Origin: Coriobacterium glomerans PW2
Lineage (GTDB): Bacteria; Actinomycetota; Coriobacteriia; Coriobacteriales; Coriobacteriaceae
Length of the DNA: 64,000 nt
Direction: 5' to 3'
Assembly: GCF_000195315.1 (NCBI RefSeq)
Contig: NC_015389.1
Location: forward strand, 1,984,001-2,048,000
The position numbers and the translations under genes were made by a program. Shown here piece by piece: positions 62,222-64,000 of the stretch. How positions within the stretch are numbered: position 1 is the first letter of the stretch; every line of letters starts with the position of its first letter. The notes beneath the pieces are model-generated. The model saw only the letters and a program-made list of their open reading frames with translations, made no database searches and was not told where the DNA came from.

Positions 62222-63612
62222 AGTACCGGCCGAACATCGGGGCGCCCCGCGTTGAGCCCAACGAGGAGCCGGCCGATGCGCGCGCAAAGGATTTTCGGCC
62301 CGTCGACAACGGCTTCACGAAGGCTCAGGCGGTAGCCGAGGCGAACCGATGCCTGGACTGCAAAAAACCATTCTGCATAGACGGCTGCCCCGTCGGGGTC
62401 GACATCCCCCGGTTCCTTGAAGCCATTCGCGCCGAGGACTGGGAGCGCGGTCTGGAGATCATCAAATCAGACAACCTGCTGCCCTCCGTCTGCGGACGCG
62501 TCTGTCCGCAGGAGACTCAGTGCGAGGGCAAGTGCATCTTGGGCCGCAAGGGAGAACCCGTTGCGATCGGGCAGCTGGAACGCGTGCTCGGCGACATGGC
62601 CGATGAAGTCGGCAAAGCCCCCGAGTGCGAACCGGCTAACGGCAAGAAGGTCGCCGTCGTCGGCTCCGGGCCCTCCGGCATCGCTTGCGCCGGCGAGCTC
62701 GCACGCATGGGCTTCGAGGTCACCGTTTTCGAGGCGTTCTTCACCGGCGGTGGTGTGCTGACCTACGGCATCCCCGAGTTTCGTCTGCCGAAAGCCATCG
62801 TCAAGCGCGAGATCGAGGGTCTGGCGCAGCTCGGCGTGAAGTTCGAGTACGATTCGGTCGCCGGGCGGCTGTTCGACGCGGAGGAGCTTTTCAACGACGA
62901 GGGATTCGATGCGCTGTATCTGGCTGTCGGTGCCGGTCTTCCGCGCTTTCTGCACATTCCAGGCGAGAACCTGCCGGGAGTGTATTGCGCCAACGAATAC
63001 CTGACGCGCAACAATCTGATGCACGCCTATGATTTCCCCTCCTATGACACGCCGATCAAGCACGGCAGGCGCGTCGTGGTGTTCGGTGGCGGCAACGTCG
63101 CCATGGACGCCGCGCGCACGGCTCTGCGTCTCGGTGCCGATGAGGTCACGCTCGCGTACCGCCGGACCGAGAAGGAGATGCCCGCGCGTATCGCCGAGAT
63201 CCACCATGCCAAGGAGGAAGGTGTGATCTTCCGCGAGCTCGTCTCCCCCAAGGAGTTCATCGCCGATGAGTTGGGCAACCTCTCTCGGATGCTCCTCGAT
63301 CGGATGGAACTCGGTGAGCCGGATGCATCCGGACGCCGTCGGCCTATCGTCATCCCCGACTCCGAATTCGAGATCGAGTGCGACGTCGCGATCACAGCCA
63401 TCGGCACGCGCGCGAACCCGTTCGCGAAGCTCTGCGCCGACATCGAGCTCGACCGCTGGGGCCTCATCGAGGCCGACGAGGACGGCCGGACATCGAACCC
63501 CAAGATCTGGGCCGGCGGCGACATCGTGACCGGTGCGGCAACCGTCATCTTGGCGATGGGTGCGGGCAAAAAGGCCGCCGCGTCGATCAAGGAGACGCTC
63601 ATCGGCGATTAG
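62206..63612 (+). CDS. nfnB: NfnB: NADPH-binding large subunit (glutamate synthase small-subunit family)
   Basis: A 468-residue flavoprotein. The N-terminal iron-sulfur domain has CLDCKKPFCIDGCPVG (~47) and CGRVCPQETQCEGKC (~95). The FAD site is VAVVGSGPSGIACAGELARMG (in pieces, ~150) and the NADPH site VVVFGGGNVAMDAARTAL (~290). It ends GGDIVTGAATVILAMGAG. Next to NfnA it forms the bifurcating NfnAB complex; a lone glutamate synthase subunit is less likely given that partner. Confidence 0.93.
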   Translation: MPQEVKYRPNIGAPRVEPNEEPADARAKDFRPVDNGFTKAQAVAEANRCLDCKKPFCIDGCPVGVDIPRFLEAIRAEDWERGLEIIKSDNLLPSVCGRVCPQETQCEGKCILGRKGEPVAIGQLERVLGDMADEVGKAPECEPANGKKVAVVGSGPSGIACAGELARMGFEVTVFEAFFTGGGVLTYGIPEFRLPKAIVKREIEGLAQLGVKFEYDSVAGRLFDAEELFNDEGFDALYLAVGAGLPRFLHIPGENLPGVYCANEYLTRNNLMHAYDFPSYDTPIKHGRRVVVFGGGNVAMDAARTALRLGADEVTLAYRRTEKEMPARIAEIHHAKEEGVIFRELVSPKEFIADELGNLSRMLLDRMELGEPDASGRRRPIVIPDSEFEIECDVAITAIGTRANPFAKLCADIELDRWGLIEADEDGRTSNPKIWAGGDIVTGAATVILAMGAGKKAAASIKETLIGD

Positions 63613-63685
63613 ATTCGGGTGCTCCATCGAGAGCCGCCAGGTTCTCGATGGAGCGCTTGCCTGCTCGGCTGATATACCTATGGCG

Positions 63686-63721
63686 ATGCCCGCCTGCCCA
63701 GATCCTCTGGCAGGCGGGCAT
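63686..63721. terminator. strong hairpin after nfnAB
   Basis: A perfect 13-bp inverted repeat, ATGCCCGCCTGCC (63686-63698) and its complement (63709-63721), loop 10 nt. There is no T-run on either side. It lies between two convergent genes and probably stops or protects both transcripts. Confidence 0.5.
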
Positions 63722-63801
63722 CTCTGTGATCGCATGTCGCTCATCGCCCAAGAAGAGAGGCGGCGGCGATTCCATTCCGCGTCGACCTCCCTGTACGCGC
63801 G

Positions 63802-64000
63802 CTACTTCTCGAGCTTCTCGCAAGCGGTCCTGACGGAGTCGTTCTCAACTGCGATCGCGGACTCCTCCTCATAGATTCCCAGACTCGCGGCCTTCGCGCG
63901 ATAGGCAGCCGCGATCACGTCTACGCAGCCCTGGCGTCCCAGCTTGGCGCGATTCACAATCAGGTCCTTGTCGGTGCGCATCTTCCATCTGCCGGCGGAA
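63802..64000 (-). CDS. C-terminal part of an unrecognised protein
   Basis: An open minus-strand frame from the window edge to a TAG at 63802, 66 codons. It reads WKMRTDKDLIVNRAKLG, then VDVIAAAYRAKAASLGIYEEE and ENDSVRTACEKLEK, a helical, charged, GC-rich host-type sequence. The start is outside the window. I do not recognise the family. Confidence 0.6.
   Translation of the reverse strand, partial: SAGRWKMRTDKDLIVNRAKLGRQGCVDVIAAAYRAKAASLGIYEEESAIAVENDSVRTACEKLEK

Noticed and set aside
63686-63721. 13-bp hairpin considered as transposon end or att site
   Set aside because: It sits between convergent genes where a hairpin terminator is expected; no second copy or element seen.
62467-63744. 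425-codon minus-strand frame antisense to nfnB
   Set aside because: High-GC shadow frame; the plus strand encodes a complete NfnB.

Overview
The window is a piece of a high-GC actinobacterial chromosome (class Coriobacteriia by gene content). Supporting signs are CGC/GAG-rich codon use, GAGGGG-type ribosome sites, many PTS and ROK genes, a glmU-prs-pth block and a type II CRISPR system. A Cas9 of 1384 residues with this repeat family fits what I remember of Coriobacterium glomerans, an insect-gut symbiont. That species name is recollection, not proof.

Left part (1-26 kb): accessory sugar use. A truncated GntR regulator is followed by a cellobiose-type EIIC and a sialate O-acetylesterase-like protein. 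Next comes a markedly AT-richer island (about 3.99-9.45 kb) with a GH5 glucanase, an MFS transporter, an AraC regulator and a GH43 enzyme; it looks imported from Firmicutes. From 9.4 to 11.5 kb lie a candidate type I toxin-antitoxin pair and a broken type II-like toxin-antitoxin pair. A catabolic group on the minus strand follows: a frameshifted ROK kinase, a HAD phosphatase, an oxidoreductase, a TIM-barrel isomerase and an AraC-GH39 fusion with an internal stop. Three zinc-ribbon genes follow, then a mannose-class PTS (IIC, IID, IIB, SIS isomerase/deglycase, IIA) with its GntR regulator.

Middle (27-40.6 kb): one long minus-strand programme for alpha-xylosides and pentoses. It holds a periplasmic-binding-protein ABC transporter, a small membrane protein, a ROK repressor, a GH31 alpha-xylosidase, a GPH symporter, a xylulokinase-like kinase, a DUF4867 protein and a fucose-isomerase-family protein. 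No classical XylA is present. Two similar operator-like sites lie upstream of the ABC and xylosidase genes.

Housekeeping (40.7-51.8 kb): membrane-anchored GIY-YIG protein, decayed DUF2992 gene, initiator tRNA, coaX, fused folP-folK, exonuclease III, a Kef-type antiporter, glmU, prs and pth.

CRISPR (51.9-60.8 kb): a complete type II-A locus with tracrRNA (minus strand), cas9, cas1, cas2, csn2 and an array. The array has ten closely spaced repeats and nine spacers of 29-30 bp. It is then interrupted by a 1984-bp AT-rich, phage/plasmid-like segment and closed by one last repeat. The segment has a beheaded helicase at one end, a beheaded convergent gene at the other and one whole gene between them. 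It looks like a kilobase-sized 'spacer' and is the most unusual item here.

Right end (61.4-64 kb): the nfnAB pair (NADH-dependent ferredoxin:NADP+ oxidoreductase) and the tail of an unrecognised minus-strand gene. Several genes in the window carry single inactivating lesions, which fits ongoing gene loss or, for homopolymer runs, sequencing error.
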